Below, piece by piece: positions 23,899-32,395 of a stretch of 38,117 bases of DNA. Within the stretch, counting starts at the first letter, position 1. Each line of letters opens with the position of its first letter. The notes under the pieces were generated by a model. That model did not search any database. It worked only from the letters and a program-made list of their open reading frames with translations, and was not told the origin of the DNA. The DNA comes from Candidatus Melainabacteria bacterium GWF2_37_15 (GTDB lineage Bacteria > Cyanobacteriota > Vampirovibrionia > Gastranaerophilales > UBA9971), in assembly GCA_001784565.1 (NCBI GenBank), contig MFRL01000004.1, positions 1 to 38,117 of the forward strand, in the 5' to 3' direction. Position numbers and translations under genes: made by a program.

Positions 23899-25434
23899 AT
23901 GAACCTGATAAATTTTTATGTACCTGGAAAAAATACAAGTCTGTCTTTTACGGGTTTATCAAGAAATTTAGGAAAAAGAGCCTATTTCGACCGGAAAGAA
24001 ATGGAGGAATGGGAAGGAAAAATAACAGATAAAGTTGAAAAACGTAATACCCCTTATGCCATAGTTGGGAGCATCCCGCATGAATGGGTTCAAAAAATCC
24101 CTGAAGCCAACAGGGAAGTAGTTATAAAAGAGCTATATACAAATTTAGGTGAGATTTTTTCAGATTTAAGAGAAAATAAAAATGTAGAACTAGCATCAAC
24201 TAAACTTAACTCAGCTTTACACAAAGCAAATATATTATCTGAGAAAGAAAATGTAAGTTTGCACTCGTTTGGTTCAGGCAGATATGGTACAGCATTTATA
24301 CTTGATGAAAATTTTAAATTACTGAACCCTAAAAATATAGCTAAATTGTACAACCTGTTTTTTAAAAGACAGGGTGGTAAATACGTATTTAAGTTATTTC
24401 ATGATGTGAATACTACAAACGACTACCACGGTACTTATATCGAAGCAAATAAAGGAATGTATTGGCGGAAAACCATTGAAGAACCAGCTAGAGGTCAATA
24501 TGTAGAAGGGAAAACCTTAAATAAAACTGACAGCTGTAAATTTTATTTTGCTGATCTTAAAAATGGCTATATGGTAGAAAATCCTGCTTTTATGCCGCCA
24601 CCTAAGAGACCTGTTCTCACTGAATTATTTGGATTAATAAGAAGAGATGAAGAAAAGAACCCAACAATTAACGGTTATAATTATGATTATGGCGGAATTG
24701 AGGCTGACTTTGTCCTTTCAAAAAATAAAACAGCCAGATATGTTTATAAAGAACTATGTCAAACTCCTGCAAATCAAAGATTAGAAAAATGGGAGTCTAT
24801 ATATAATGATAAAAAAGCCTGCAACTATAGTGACAGATTAAAGGGCCTGGCCTGTGGCATAAATCTTATAAGAAAACAGATTTGTTCTCCTGTCATAGAT
24901 GATCTTTTTACAAAATTAGCAATACACGATGATAATGCTATCAAAATAGCTTTGGCTGGAAACCTTGATTGTTTACCGGAAGAATCCCAGATAAAATGGT
25001 TTAAAACATTAGCAAAAGATGCTGATAGATACACTAAAATAAATCTTGCGCATAACCTTGATAGCATAGGTCGAGCTTGTTTTGATGGCTCAAAGGAAGT
25101 ACAAGATTTCAAACCTGCAAAGGACTGTTTTAATTTATTACTAGATGATGATAATAAAGTTAGATTTTATCTTGCTAAGCAGTTTACGTGGTTGCCTAAA
25201 GAATCCGTAGAAGGCTGGTATGAAGTGTTTATAAAAAATGCTGATAATCAGCTTAAAACAGGACTAGCTGTACGACTTAATTGTTTACCGGAAGGATCCA
25301 GAGAACGCTGGTTTAAAATATTGGCAAAAGATGCGGATGATTATAATCTAAAAAAGGCTCTGCGTGAGAGGGGTCTCCGTTGCTTACCCGATGAGGAATC
25401 TTGGAAGCGTTGTAAAGAATTGCTGGAGGATTAA
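23899..25434 (+). CDS. Uncharacterised protein with kinase-like and HEAT-like regions
   Basis: I do not recognise this 511-residue soluble protein. SFGSGRYGTAFI (residues 123-134) resembles a kinase glycine-rich loop and YVFKLFHD (162-169) a strand-3 lysine (K165). RRDEEKN (248-254) and NYDYGGIE (261-268) could be degenerate catalytic and DFG motifs, at roughly kinase spacing. From about 330 to 505 the sequence shows HEAT-like repeats with a recurring core (AGNLDCLPEESQIKWFKTLA; VRLNCLPEGSRERWFKILA). The N terminus has SFTG at 16-19. A strong AAGGAG lies 8 bases before the ATG. It is divergent from the RTX gene and ends overlapping the convergent GT-C gene by 4 bases. Host-directed or signalling roles would be guesses. 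Confidence 0.7.
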   Translation: MNLINFYVPGKNTSLSFTGLSRNLGKRAYFDRKEMEEWEGKITDKVEKRNTPYAIVGSIPHEWVQKIPEANREVVIKELYTNLGEIFSDLRENKNVELASTKLNSALHKANILSEKENVSLHSFGSGRYGTAFILDENFKLLNPKNIAKLYNLFFKRQGGKYVFKLFHDVNTTNDYHGTYIEANKGMYWRKTIEEPARGQYVEGKTLNKTDSCKFYFADLKNGYMVENPAFMPPPKRPVLTELFGLIRRDEEKNPTINGYNYDYGGIEADFVLSKNKTARYVYKELCQTPANQRLEKWESIYNDKKACNYSDRLKGLACGINLIRKQICSPVIDDLFTKLAIHDDNAIKIALAGNLDCLPEESQIKWFKTLAKDADRYTKINLAHNLDSIGRACFDGSKEVQDFKPAKDCFNLLLDDDNKVRFYLAKQFTWLPKESVEGWYEVFIKNADNQLKTGLAVRLNCLPEGSRERWFKILAKDADDYNLKKALRERGLRCLPDEESWKRCKELLED

Positions 25435-27146
25435 CGCGGTTTATAGAGTATTAAAGGGGAGTTAGGAACGAATAAAACATTCGGCTTGTAAGGATTTTCG
25501 ACTTTTCCGACTATTTCGTGATTTTTAAGAACTTCTTTTTCTTCGATGTATTCGCAAATATCGAGTTTGCAATCTTCAGGAAGTAAAAAGTATGTTTTGT
25601 TTAAAATATCTGAAGAATTCATCAGCGCCTGTATATTTTTATTTTTACTGCCTTCATGCGGGTCATAATACGTCGCCCCAGGTGATACACCATCAAAAAT
25701 ATACACTATCCCTGGCATTAAATACCCAATAAGATAATCATTCTGCTTGAATTCAGCTTTTTTCATTAGATCGTTCAAATTTTCGAGAAAAATCTTTGTT
25801 TCCTTATCTACTTTTAGATGCTCAAGCTTTTTAACGTTTTCTACACTGTATTTCTGGGCCGTTAAATCATCATTAAGTCTGAAGGGATTTTGTATGTATA
25901 GGAAATAGAGATGTGAAATACATAAAATGATAAAGATTGATGAGAAAAAAATGTTTGTTATTTTTATGTAAAAATTTGGAGCTTCAGATAATAGATTTAA
26001 TACAAAAAACACCGCAAAAATCGGTGCCATATGCAGGTATGTCATCATTGTTATCGGGGCGCCCGACCCAAAAGCCATAATAAAAGGCAGAAGCATCAGA
26101 AAACTAACTATATAAACAAGTTGCTGTTTATGAGCATAATTTTTTTTCGTAAATAGAAAAAATATTAGTTGAAAAAGTACCAGTAGCAAGAACGCTGGCA
26201 TAGCAACATGGATATTCCCTTCACTTGATAATGGGGCAAATACCATACTTGATAAAAATGCCGTTATAAATAAATAAAAGGTAAAAAAGCCAAGTATATA
26301 GGTGTATTTATATTTTTTAATTCTGTACGAAATTAACGTGATTATAAAAACCAGTAAAGGAATTGAGAAATATTTAAATAAAGACTTTGCGGCCATAATA
26401 ATAAAATATGAATAATTATCTAAAATAATTTTTAAACTATGAGAACTACCTGCACTTTTTGAGAGCGCAGAACTCAAACTGGAAAGGAAAAAGCCAGGGG
26501 ATTCAAAAAATGTAAAGTAGGCTACAAGTCCCAACAATATTCCGGGAAATAGTAATTTACAATACTCAAATGTTTTTCTTTCCAAAAATAAAAATATATT
26601 TAATAAAAATAAGTAAACTATTCCCGTAGGAAATTTCACCATTACATCAAATGCCAGCAACACTCCTGCAAGTAATAGAAAGAAGCTTCGTGCGCCCCCA
26701 AGATATAAAAGAATAAACCCCGTAGCTGACAGAACCAGAAAATTGTTTATGTCATTATATCCTAGCACTCTAAATAAAATAAAAATAGCTGCAAGGTTGC
26801 CTATTGAGATGAATAAATAGGCAGATAGTTTACTCCATAAGCCAGACGTGAGGTCAAATTTGTTTTTTAAATATTGCCATAATCCCGTAAAGAAAACATA
26901 ACTTCCCAGCAGGTTAATAATAATTGTAAGTAGTCTGTAATGGTATATTTGCGGGTTCATCCACCCAAAAAGTTTACTTACAATAATAAAATATCTTGAA
27001 GTAGAATTATAAAGCCAGGGTTTTTCGTACATTAAAAGGTAAAAACCCTCATCAGTAATTTCAAAACCTCTGAACGCCACATATGTAATAATGACAACAA
27101 AGGCAATGAATACAGCTAATAAGATTAATCCCCACGTACGTTTCAA
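25431..27146 (-). CDS. GT-C membrane glycosyltransferase (PMT/ArnT-like)
   Basis: This 571-residue protein has about 10-12 membrane spans and a soluble C-terminal ~170 residues. The first extracytoplasmic loop contains FEITDEGFY (about residues 28-36), the acidic DE position where GT-C enzymes such as PMT/ArnT place their catalytic aspartate. These enzymes move a sugar from a polyprenyl-phosphate donor to an acceptor outside the inner membrane. The adjacent GT2 (29925) is of the type that makes such donors. Its ATG overlaps the stop of the methyltransferase gene by 4 bases, and it is the last gene of the glycan operon. The substrate is not readable from sequence. Confidence 0.75.
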   Translation of the reverse strand: MKRTWGLILLAVFIAFVVIITYVAFRGFEITDEGFYLLMYEKPWLYNSTSRYFIIVSKLFGWMNPQIYHYRLLTIIINLLGSYVFFTGLWQYLKNKFDLTSGLWSKLSAYLFISIGNLAAIFILFRVLGYNDINNFLVLSATGFILLYLGGARSFFLLLAGVLLAFDVMVKFPTGIVYLFLLNIFLFLERKTFEYCKLLFPGILLGLVAYFTFFESPGFFLSSLSSALSKSAGSSHSLKIILDNYSYFIIMAAKSLFKYFSIPLLVFIITLISYRIKKYKYTYILGFFTFYLFITAFLSSMVFAPLSSEGNIHVAMPAFLLLVLFQLIFFLFTKKNYAHKQQLVYIVSFLMLLPFIMAFGSGAPITMMTYLHMAPIFAVFFVLNLLSEAPNFYIKITNIFFSSIFIILCISHLYFLYIQNPFRLNDDLTAQKYSVENVKKLEHLKVDKETKIFLENLNDLMKKAEFKQNDYLIGYLMPGIVYIFDGVSPGATYYDPHEGSKNKNIQALMNSSDILNKTYFLLPEDCKLDICEYIEEKEVLKNHEIVGKVENPYKPNVLFVPNSPLILYKPR

Positions 27147-27745
27147 TCTTTTATTCCTTCCATAATTATGTGAGTGTATGGAATATTTATTAAATTATGC
27201 GTGATTTCTGTTTGTACGTTGCTAAAATGGTATTTTGCAAGCTTAACATACTCTTCTTCGTTCCTTACAAACTTGCCCCTGTCCATATTTAAAATAAATC
27301 TCACTAATAACGACTGATTTCCCGCAAAACAGCCGTCGAATGTTATAAATCGCCCGCCTTTTATAAGGGAGTTTTTAGCAAGCTTAAAAAGGCTGATTGT
27401 CTGTTCATCTGTTAAATGATGCAAAATACCTTTTGCCAGTACTATGTTAAAAGATCCTAATTCAGTCAAGTCACTTCTGACCTCTTCACAAAAGAATTTC
27501 CCGCGATTTTTAAACTGTTTTTGTGCTGCATCAATATATTTTTTATTAATGTCGAACCCTGTGTAATCTATATTTTCAGGTAAATATTCAAGAATATCCC
27601 CAGTTCCGCAGCCAATATCAAGTATTTTATCTCCTGGTTTTATTCCAAACTTTTTAATCAGGTTATTGCGATGTTTTTTAGAGCTAATTATTTGTTTAAA
27701 AAGTTTGTATATTAGAGGTTTAGCAAGCAAAAAATCTTTTAGCAC
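27143..27745 (-). CDS. Class I SAM-dependent methyltransferase
   Basis: This 200-residue protein has the SAM-binding motif ILDIGCGTGD (residues 41-50). The acidic end of strand 2 follows (YTGFDINKKY), then FNIVLAKGILHHLTDEQ as motif III and GGRFITFDGCF as the later strand. It belongs to the Methyltransf_11/25 type and may modify a sugar or lipid of the glycan made by its operon. It overlaps wecE upstream by 7 bases and the GT-C gene downstream by 4, so it is translated as part of that unit. Target unknown. Confidence 0.85.
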   Translation of the reverse strand: MLKDFLLAKPLIYKLFKQIISSKKHRNNLIKKFGIKPGDKILDIGCGTGDILEYLPENIDYTGFDINKKYIDAAQKQFKNRGKFFCEEVRSDLTELGSFNIVLAKGILHHLTDEQTISLFKLAKNSLIKGGRFITFDGCFAGNQSLLVRFILNMDRGKFVRNEEEYVKLAKYHFSNVQTEITHNLINIPYTHIIMEGIKD

Positions 27746-28890
27746 TTAATGGCACCTCTTTTGCAAAACTCTTTTATTTTTGCGGTTATAACATCAATTT
27801 CTGAATCACAAAGCCCCATGTGCAACGGTAGCCGCAATAACGTATCGCTTATTTTGTCCGTAATATCAAGATTTCCTGATGTTTTTCCGTATTTTTTCCC
27901 GGCAGGAGAAGAATGCAGAGGCACATAATGAAATACACTGGAAATACTCTTTTCTTTTAGATATTTAATAAGCTCAGTCCTTTGTTCAAGTCTGTTTAGC
28001 AAAATATAAAACATATGAGCGTTATGTTTAGTGTGTTCGGGTATAAATGGAATCTTTATTTCAGTGCAATCTTTTAGATTTTCATAATATCTATTCCAGA
28101 TTTGCAGCCTTCTTTCCGTTATTTCTGGCGCAAATTCCATCTGCGCAAGCAAAAATGCGGCTGTAAATTCCCCGGGGAGGTACGAAGAACCCATATCCAC
28201 CCACGTGTATTTATCCACTTCGCCCCTGAAAAATTGGCTTCTGTTTGTTCCTTTTTCCCTGATAATTTCAGCTCTTTCAATGAACTTTTCATCGTTAATT
28301 AATAAAGCCCCGCCTTCTCCTGAAATCACATTCTTTGTTTCATGGAAACTCATAGTTCCAAAATGCCCAATCCCACCAAGCGGTTTGTCTTTATATGTTG
28401 CCATAATGCCCTGTGCTGCGTCTTCTATGACATACAGGTTATGTTTACGGGCTATTTCCATGATTCTGTCCATTTCGCAGCCCACTCCAGCGTAATGGAC
28501 AGGTACTATGGCCTTTGTTTTTTCTGTGATTGCAGCTTCAATCTTATTTTCATCAAGGTTTAACGTATCAGGCCTGATATCAACGAAAACAGGCACTCCG
28601 CCTCTTAGAACAAATGCATTGGCCGTGGAAACAAACGTATAAGAAGGCATTATAACCTCATCGCCCGGCTGAATATCGATTAAAATCGCCGCCATCTCCA
28701 GAGCAGCTGTGCATGAATGGGTTAAAAGCGCTTTTTTACAGCATTTATTTTGTTCCAACCATTCATTGCATTTTTTTGTAAATGGGCCATCCCCTGAAAG
28801 TTGGCCGTCAAATATGGCTTTGTTCAGGTAATAGAACTCTTTTCCAGTTACGTAGGGAGTATTAAACTTTATTTTACAGCTTTTCTTCAT
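27739..28890 (-). CDS. wecE: dTDP-4-amino-4,6-dideoxygalactose transaminase
   Basis: This 383-residue DegT/DnrJ/EryC1-family aminotransferase closely resembles E. coli WecE/RffA by memory of the sequence. Shared segments include IQPGDEVIMPS(Y/F)TFVSTANAFVL, PVHYAGVGCEMD, EDAAQGIM and REKGTNRSQFFRGEVDKYTW. The PLP lysine is K186 in SFHETKN. It adds an amino group from glutamate to dTDP-4-keto-6-deoxyglucose to make dTDP-Fuc4N, a sugar of surface polysaccharides. The enzymes that make its substrate (RmlA/RmlB) are not in the window. It overlaps the sulfotransferase gene by 17 bases and the methyltransferase gene by 7, inside the glycan operon. Confidence 0.92.
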   Translation of the reverse strand: MKKSCKIKFNTPYVTGKEFYYLNKAIFDGQLSGDGPFTKKCNEWLEQNKCCKKALLTHSCTAALEMAAILIDIQPGDEVIMPSYTFVSTANAFVLRGGVPVFVDIRPDTLNLDENKIEAAITEKTKAIVPVHYAGVGCEMDRIMEIARKHNLYVIEDAAQGIMATYKDKPLGGIGHFGTMSFHETKNVISGEGGALLINDEKFIERAEIIREKGTNRSQFFRGEVDKYTWVDMGSSYLPGEFTAAFLLAQMEFAPEITERRLQIWNRYYENLKDCTEIKIPFIPEHTKHNAHMFYILLNRLEQRTELIKYLKEKSISSVFHYVPLHSSPAGKKYGKTSGNLDITDKISDTLLRLPLHMGLCDSEIDVITAKIKEFCKRGAIKC

Positions 28891-29947
28891 AAAAATTCCT
28901 TATATCTTGTTTTAAACTTACTTGTTTAATTCGTTGAATTTCTCTGTCTAAATTTGGTTTTGACGTGCTGAAATTTGGCTCAAATTCCGGCCTTGTTATG
29001 CTGAATGGTTCTTTATAGCTAAGAATATATTGTTCATAGTTGCTTGTGTCAATGTTTACGTCATAACCAAGGTGCTTCATTTCAGGGAAGCACGTTGCTT
29101 CAATGTAATTAATCATTTCTTGCGGCATTAATTCTTTGTATTTTCCATGCGAATCCTGAGAGATTCCTGAATAATTCTGGTTAAATGAAGAATTCCCGAC
29201 CCAGTCTGTATGTAACATGTCGTCGTTAAATTTTTCTATTTCAAGGAATTCAGCGACTTTATTTAATGTGACTAAGGGGTCGTTAACAAGGTCTTCGTAT
29301 TTTATAAAAGCGAAGTTTTTATTGTTTTCCAGATGAATTTTAAAAGCCACACTCTTCCGCCAATTCTGAATATTAAACAGCGTAGGCCTGTGTTTACCTA
29401 TATATTTTTCAGAATCCCCGAAATTAAGGGACGTTATGACATCCCGCGGATCCCTGATGATTAAGATGCACTTTACTGAGTTATTAACAAAAAACGGGAA
29501 AAATTCCTCACAAACTATTTCTTTTGAGCCTATGTATTTACTTTGCTTGTTTTTTTGCATTATATAAAGCAAATTTTTGAACTGGTTAATAAACAAATCG
29601 TCTGTTATCCGGCTTTTCAGGGTATTAATATCATCTAACTTCGTAAGTTGGCCGGAATAGTCCTGCATTTGCTCAAATAGTTCAATAATTTCCCCTGATT
29701 TTATAAGTAATTTTGATAAAAAATCATTCAAATCTGATATTGTATAGCGTTTCTCAAAGAAACAATTGCTAAGAACATTATATTCATTCTCATAACCAAG
29801 AGAAGAGAGAAACTTTTTCTTTGCGTGAATGAATAAATAAGGAAAAGGCTGAGACAACACAGTCATATCAGGATGGCAGGAAAGTAACTTATCAAGTAAA
29901 GTAGTGCCAGACCTACCAGTACCGCTAATAAACAGGAGGTTTTTCAT
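28874..29947 (-). CDS. PAPS-dependent sulfotransferase family protein
   Basis: This 357-residue protein has the 5'-phosphosulfate loop FISGTGRSGTTLLDKLLS (residues 6-23) and the 3'-phosphate site CILIIRDPRDVITSL (160-174), the two signatures of sulfotransferases. FIKYEDLVNDPL is a further family segment. It would transfer sulfate from PAPS to a carbohydrate or other acceptor. In this operon, with wecE and glycosyltransferases, a sulfated glycan is the simplest inference. It overlaps the GT2 gene by 23 bases and wecE by 17. The last ~70 residues are divergent. Confidence 0.87.
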   Translation of the reverse strand: MKNLLFISGTGRSGTTLLDKLLSCHPDMTVLSQPFPYLFIHAKKKFLSSLGYENEYNVLSNCFFEKRYTISDLNDFLSKLLIKSGEIIELFEQMQDYSGQLTKLDDINTLKSRITDDLFINQFKNLLYIMQKNKQSKYIGSKEIVCEEFFPFFVNNSVKCILIIRDPRDVITSLNFGDSEKYIGKHRPTLFNIQNWRKSVAFKIHLENNKNFAFIKYEDLVNDPLVTLNKVAEFLEIEKFNDDMLHTDWVGNSSFNQNYSGISQDSHGKYKELMPQEMINYIEATCFPEMKHLGYDVNIDTSNYEQYILSYKEPFSITRPEFEPNFSTSKPNLDREIQRIKQVSLKQDIRNFYEEKL

Positions 29948-30878
29948 TAATATTTCCCCCTATTTTAGTTCTGATAAAATAAGTTGGCCTATTTTCAATA
30001 TTTTTAATGATCCTGACTAAGTATTCCCCAATAATTCCCATGGAAAATAAAATTGTGCCGCCGATAAACAACGAAGAAACCATCACAGATGCCCATCCCA
30101 CTATGGGTATGCCGAAAAAGAGCTTTTTCACGATAATAAAGATCGCAAAACAAAAGCTTATTAATGAGATAAATATTCCGATTAAACCTGAAATTTTTAG
30201 TAATAAAGAGGAATTATTGATAATTAAATTACTAAAGACCATCATCATTTTAATAAGCGAATATCCGGTTTTACCCTCTTTTCGTTTCTGATGAGTAGCT
30301 TCCACATTAACAACATCCCTGCTTATATTAAACATTAACGCCGGGATAAAGGGGTTCACTGTTTTTATCTGCAAAATTCCCTGCGCTACCACATTATTGA
30401 TTAGCCTAAAAGACGATAACCTTATATGCTTTGGCTTTTTTATTAGCTTCTCATCAAACCACCCCTTGATATTACTGGTTATAACTTTAAACAAAGAATG
30501 TTTCTTTTTTTTGAAGCACGCTATTACTATGTCGTGGTGCTGCTCTTTTAATAATAATGGGATGTCCTCGGGCTGGTGCTGGAGATCATCGTCCATAGTA
30601 ATGATGAGATTACCCCTGGCAATATTTATTCCGCATAAAGTAGCCGCCTGTTGCCCGAAATTTTGGGTTAAGCGGATGCTTATTACGTTAGGTTCGCTAC
30701 TTGTAAGCTCGTTTAATGTTTTCCATGTGTCAGGATTTAAAGAAGCATCATCGACAAAAATTATTTCAAAATCTTTTTTTATTACAGAGCTAAAAACGTT
30801 TTTAATCCTGGCTGTAAGTTCTCTTAAACTCTCAGAAGTGTTATAAACAGGAATTACTATCGAATAAAATTCACCCAT
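29925..30878 (-). CDS. GT2 glycosyltransferase with two C-terminal membrane spans
   Basis: This 317-residue protein combines a GT2 catalytic domain with two membrane helices (about 224-247 and 262-290). FYSIVIPVYNTSESLRELT, IIFVDDAS (D43-D44) and LIITMDDDLQHQPEDIP (92-108) are the conserved parts. The topology matches ArnC/GtrB/DPM-type enzymes that load a sugar onto polyprenyl phosphate. The likely partner is the GT-C enzyme four genes downstream, which would use such a lipid-linked sugar. It lies 3 bases after wbqC and overlaps the sulfotransferase gene by 23 bases. Confidence 0.87.
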   Translation of the reverse strand: MGEFYSIVIPVYNTSESLRELTARIKNVFSSVIKKDFEIIFVDDASLNPDTWKTLNELTSSEPNVISIRLTQNFGQQAATLCGINIARGNLIITMDDDLQHQPEDIPLLLKEQHHDIVIACFKKKKHSLFKVITSNIKGWFDEKLIKKPKHIRLSSFRLINNVVAQGILQIKTVNPFIPALMFNISRDVVNVEATHQKRKEGKTGYSLIKMMMVFSNLIINNSSLLLKISGLIGIFISLISFCFAIFIIVKKLFFGIPIVGWASVMVSSLFIGGTILFSMGIIGEYLVRIIKNIENRPTYFIRTKIGGNINEKPPVY

Positions 30879-30881
30879 AAT

Positions 30882-31592
30882 TTACCCAAAACTCTTCATA
30901 AACCTTGTGCTGTTTTGACCCTGGTTAAAGATCAGGTCTATTATACTTACAGCGTGCTCAAATGATGGATACAACTGATTATACTCCGGGTAGCCGGAAT
31001 AGTCCATCCACGTTAATTTTATATTTTCCTGCTTAAATAAGTCCTCATCAATATAGTTCCTTGCCGCAGGGCCGGAAATATATTCAGACGCATTCAGGCT
31101 TTTACATATATTTATCAGCCTTTCAATTCTTCCTCCTGATAAATCGTACTGGTTAGACTGGGTTATGTTTGTTTTTATGCCTAAGATATCGTTTATTTTT
31201 GTTAAAAATGCATAATTAATCTCGCTTAAATATTCATTGGTGCAGTTTTGGTATAATTCTTCAAAAATTTCCTTATAATCATTGAAATATTCGGCTTTTG
31301 AATAATTAAGAATAATAGTGTCCCAGTGTTTCTTGTTCCAGTCTTTATCAACAATTTTTGTTTCCCTGATGGACCGGCCGCTTGTTAGCCTCCCGGATGT
31401 TTCCACAGGGATACTCAGCCATTTAACCCCATTAGGAGTCTTGATTTTATTCCTGTTTCTCCAGTCATTTTTTGTGTATTGCACGTCGTCATAGATTACA
31501 AACTCATCAACAGAGTTTATTAAATCAAAATATCCCTTCCACGGAATATAATTGGATTGTAAAATAGCTACTTTTTTATTAAAATTAACCAT
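30882..31592 (-). CDS. WbqC-like family protein
   Basis: This 236-residue protein matches the WbqC family: KKVAILQSNYIPWKGYFDLI, EFVIYDDVQYTKNDWRNRNK, the LSIPV stretch and SGPAARNYIDEDLF are all recognisable. The family sits in O-antigen and dideoxy-sugar gene clusters and is thought to act in sugar modification, possibly N-acylation of amino sugars. Proximity to wecE, which makes an amino sugar, fits that idea. I use the ATG at 31592, because the frame otherwise opens with a TTG at 31601. No ribosome binding site is visible. It starts only 23 bases from the divergent methyltransferase gene. Confidence 0.85.
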   Translation of the reverse strand: MVNFNKKVAILQSNYIPWKGYFDLINSVDEFVIYDDVQYTKNDWRNRNKIKTPNGVKWLSIPVETSGRLTSGRSIRETKIVDKDWNKKHWDTIILNYSKAEYFNDYKEIFEELYQNCTNEYLSEINYAFLTKINDILGIKTNITQSNQYDLSGGRIERLINICKSLNASEYISGPAARNYIDEDLFKQENIKLTWMDYSGYPEYNQLYPSFEHAVSIIDLIFNQGQNSTRFMKSFG

Positions 31593-31615
31593 ATAAATCA
31601 ATAATACATTATATA

Positions 31616-32395
31616 ATGCCTGACATAAACAATTATTTTGATAATAAGGAACAGGAAAATATTTCTTATCCCGAATGGGGATATGATGGAAATTTTAGGG
31701 TTGAAGATGTTTCTTTCTGGCATAAACACAGGATAAACTGCATAAAAAGCCTGCTATTGAAATACATTAAAGATGAAATCTTTTTCGATATAGGAGGAAG
31801 CAACGGATATAACTGTAAAACTCTACAGGACAGCGGAATTGAAACAGTTTTAATCGAGCCTGGCATTAAGGCTTGCCAAAACGCCATGCAAAGAGGGGTT
31901 AAAAATATTATTTGCTCCTCAGCAGAAAACGCCAAAATAAAAGAAAATTCAGTTAGCTTTATGGGGCTTTTTGATGTGCTTGAACATATCGAGAAGGATG
32001 TGGACTTTTTAAAATTTTTAAACACTAAATTAACTGACAAAGGCCTTGTTTTTATGACAGTACCAGCTTACAGCTTCCTCTGGTCAAAATGTGATGAAAC
32101 TGCAGGACATTTCAGGCGATATTCCTTAAAGGAAATTAATAAAAAACTGAATGCAGCAGGTTTTGATGTTGTTTATTCAACTTATATGTTCTCTTTTCTG
32201 GTTTTACCCATTTTTTTATTAAGAACTATCCCTTCTTGGTTGGGTATTAACAAATTAAAAGCTGAAAATACTGAAAATCAGCATAAAACAAAAATACCAA
32301 ATTCTCTCTTGGATATGGAACTAAACCTGATAAAACAGGAAAAAACCATCCCATTTGGCTCAAGTTGTTTAGTTATTGCTCGCAGGAGAATCTAA
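31616..32395 (+). CDS. Class I SAM-dependent methyltransferase
   Basis: This 259-residue protein has the SAM-binding segment IFFDIGGSNGYNCKTL (residues 55-70), then VLIEPG as the strand-2 acidic end, FMGLFDVLEHIEKDVDFLKF as motif III with the common FDVLEH, and GLVFMTVPAYSFLWS. FRRYSLKEINKKLNAAGF is typical of the Methyltransf_23/11 type found in glycan clusters. A hydrophobic stretch near 205-225 may touch the membrane. It is divergent from the wbqC-led operon and its stop overlaps rocD by 4 bases. The ATG overlaps a TATAAT sequence (31612-31617), so the start or promoter assignment is uncertain. Target unknown. Confidence 0.82.
   Translation: MPDINNYFDNKEQENISYPEWGYDGNFRVEDVSFWHKHRINCIKSLLLKYIKDEIFFDIGGSNGYNCKTLQDSGIETVLIEPGIKACQNAMQRGVKNIICSSAENAKIKENSVSFMGLFDVLEHIEKDVDFLKFLNTKLTDKGLVFMTVPAYSFLWSKCDETAGHFRRYSLKEINKKLNAAGFDVVYSTYMFSFLVLPIFLLRTIPSWLGINKLKAENTENQHKTKIPNSLLDMELNLIKQEKTIPFGSSCLVIARRRI

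Noticed and set aside
27739-28890. General DegT-type aminotransferase without a specific name
   Set aside because: Long stretches recall E. coli WecE specifically, including the region around REKGTNRSQFFRG, so the specific assignment is preferred.
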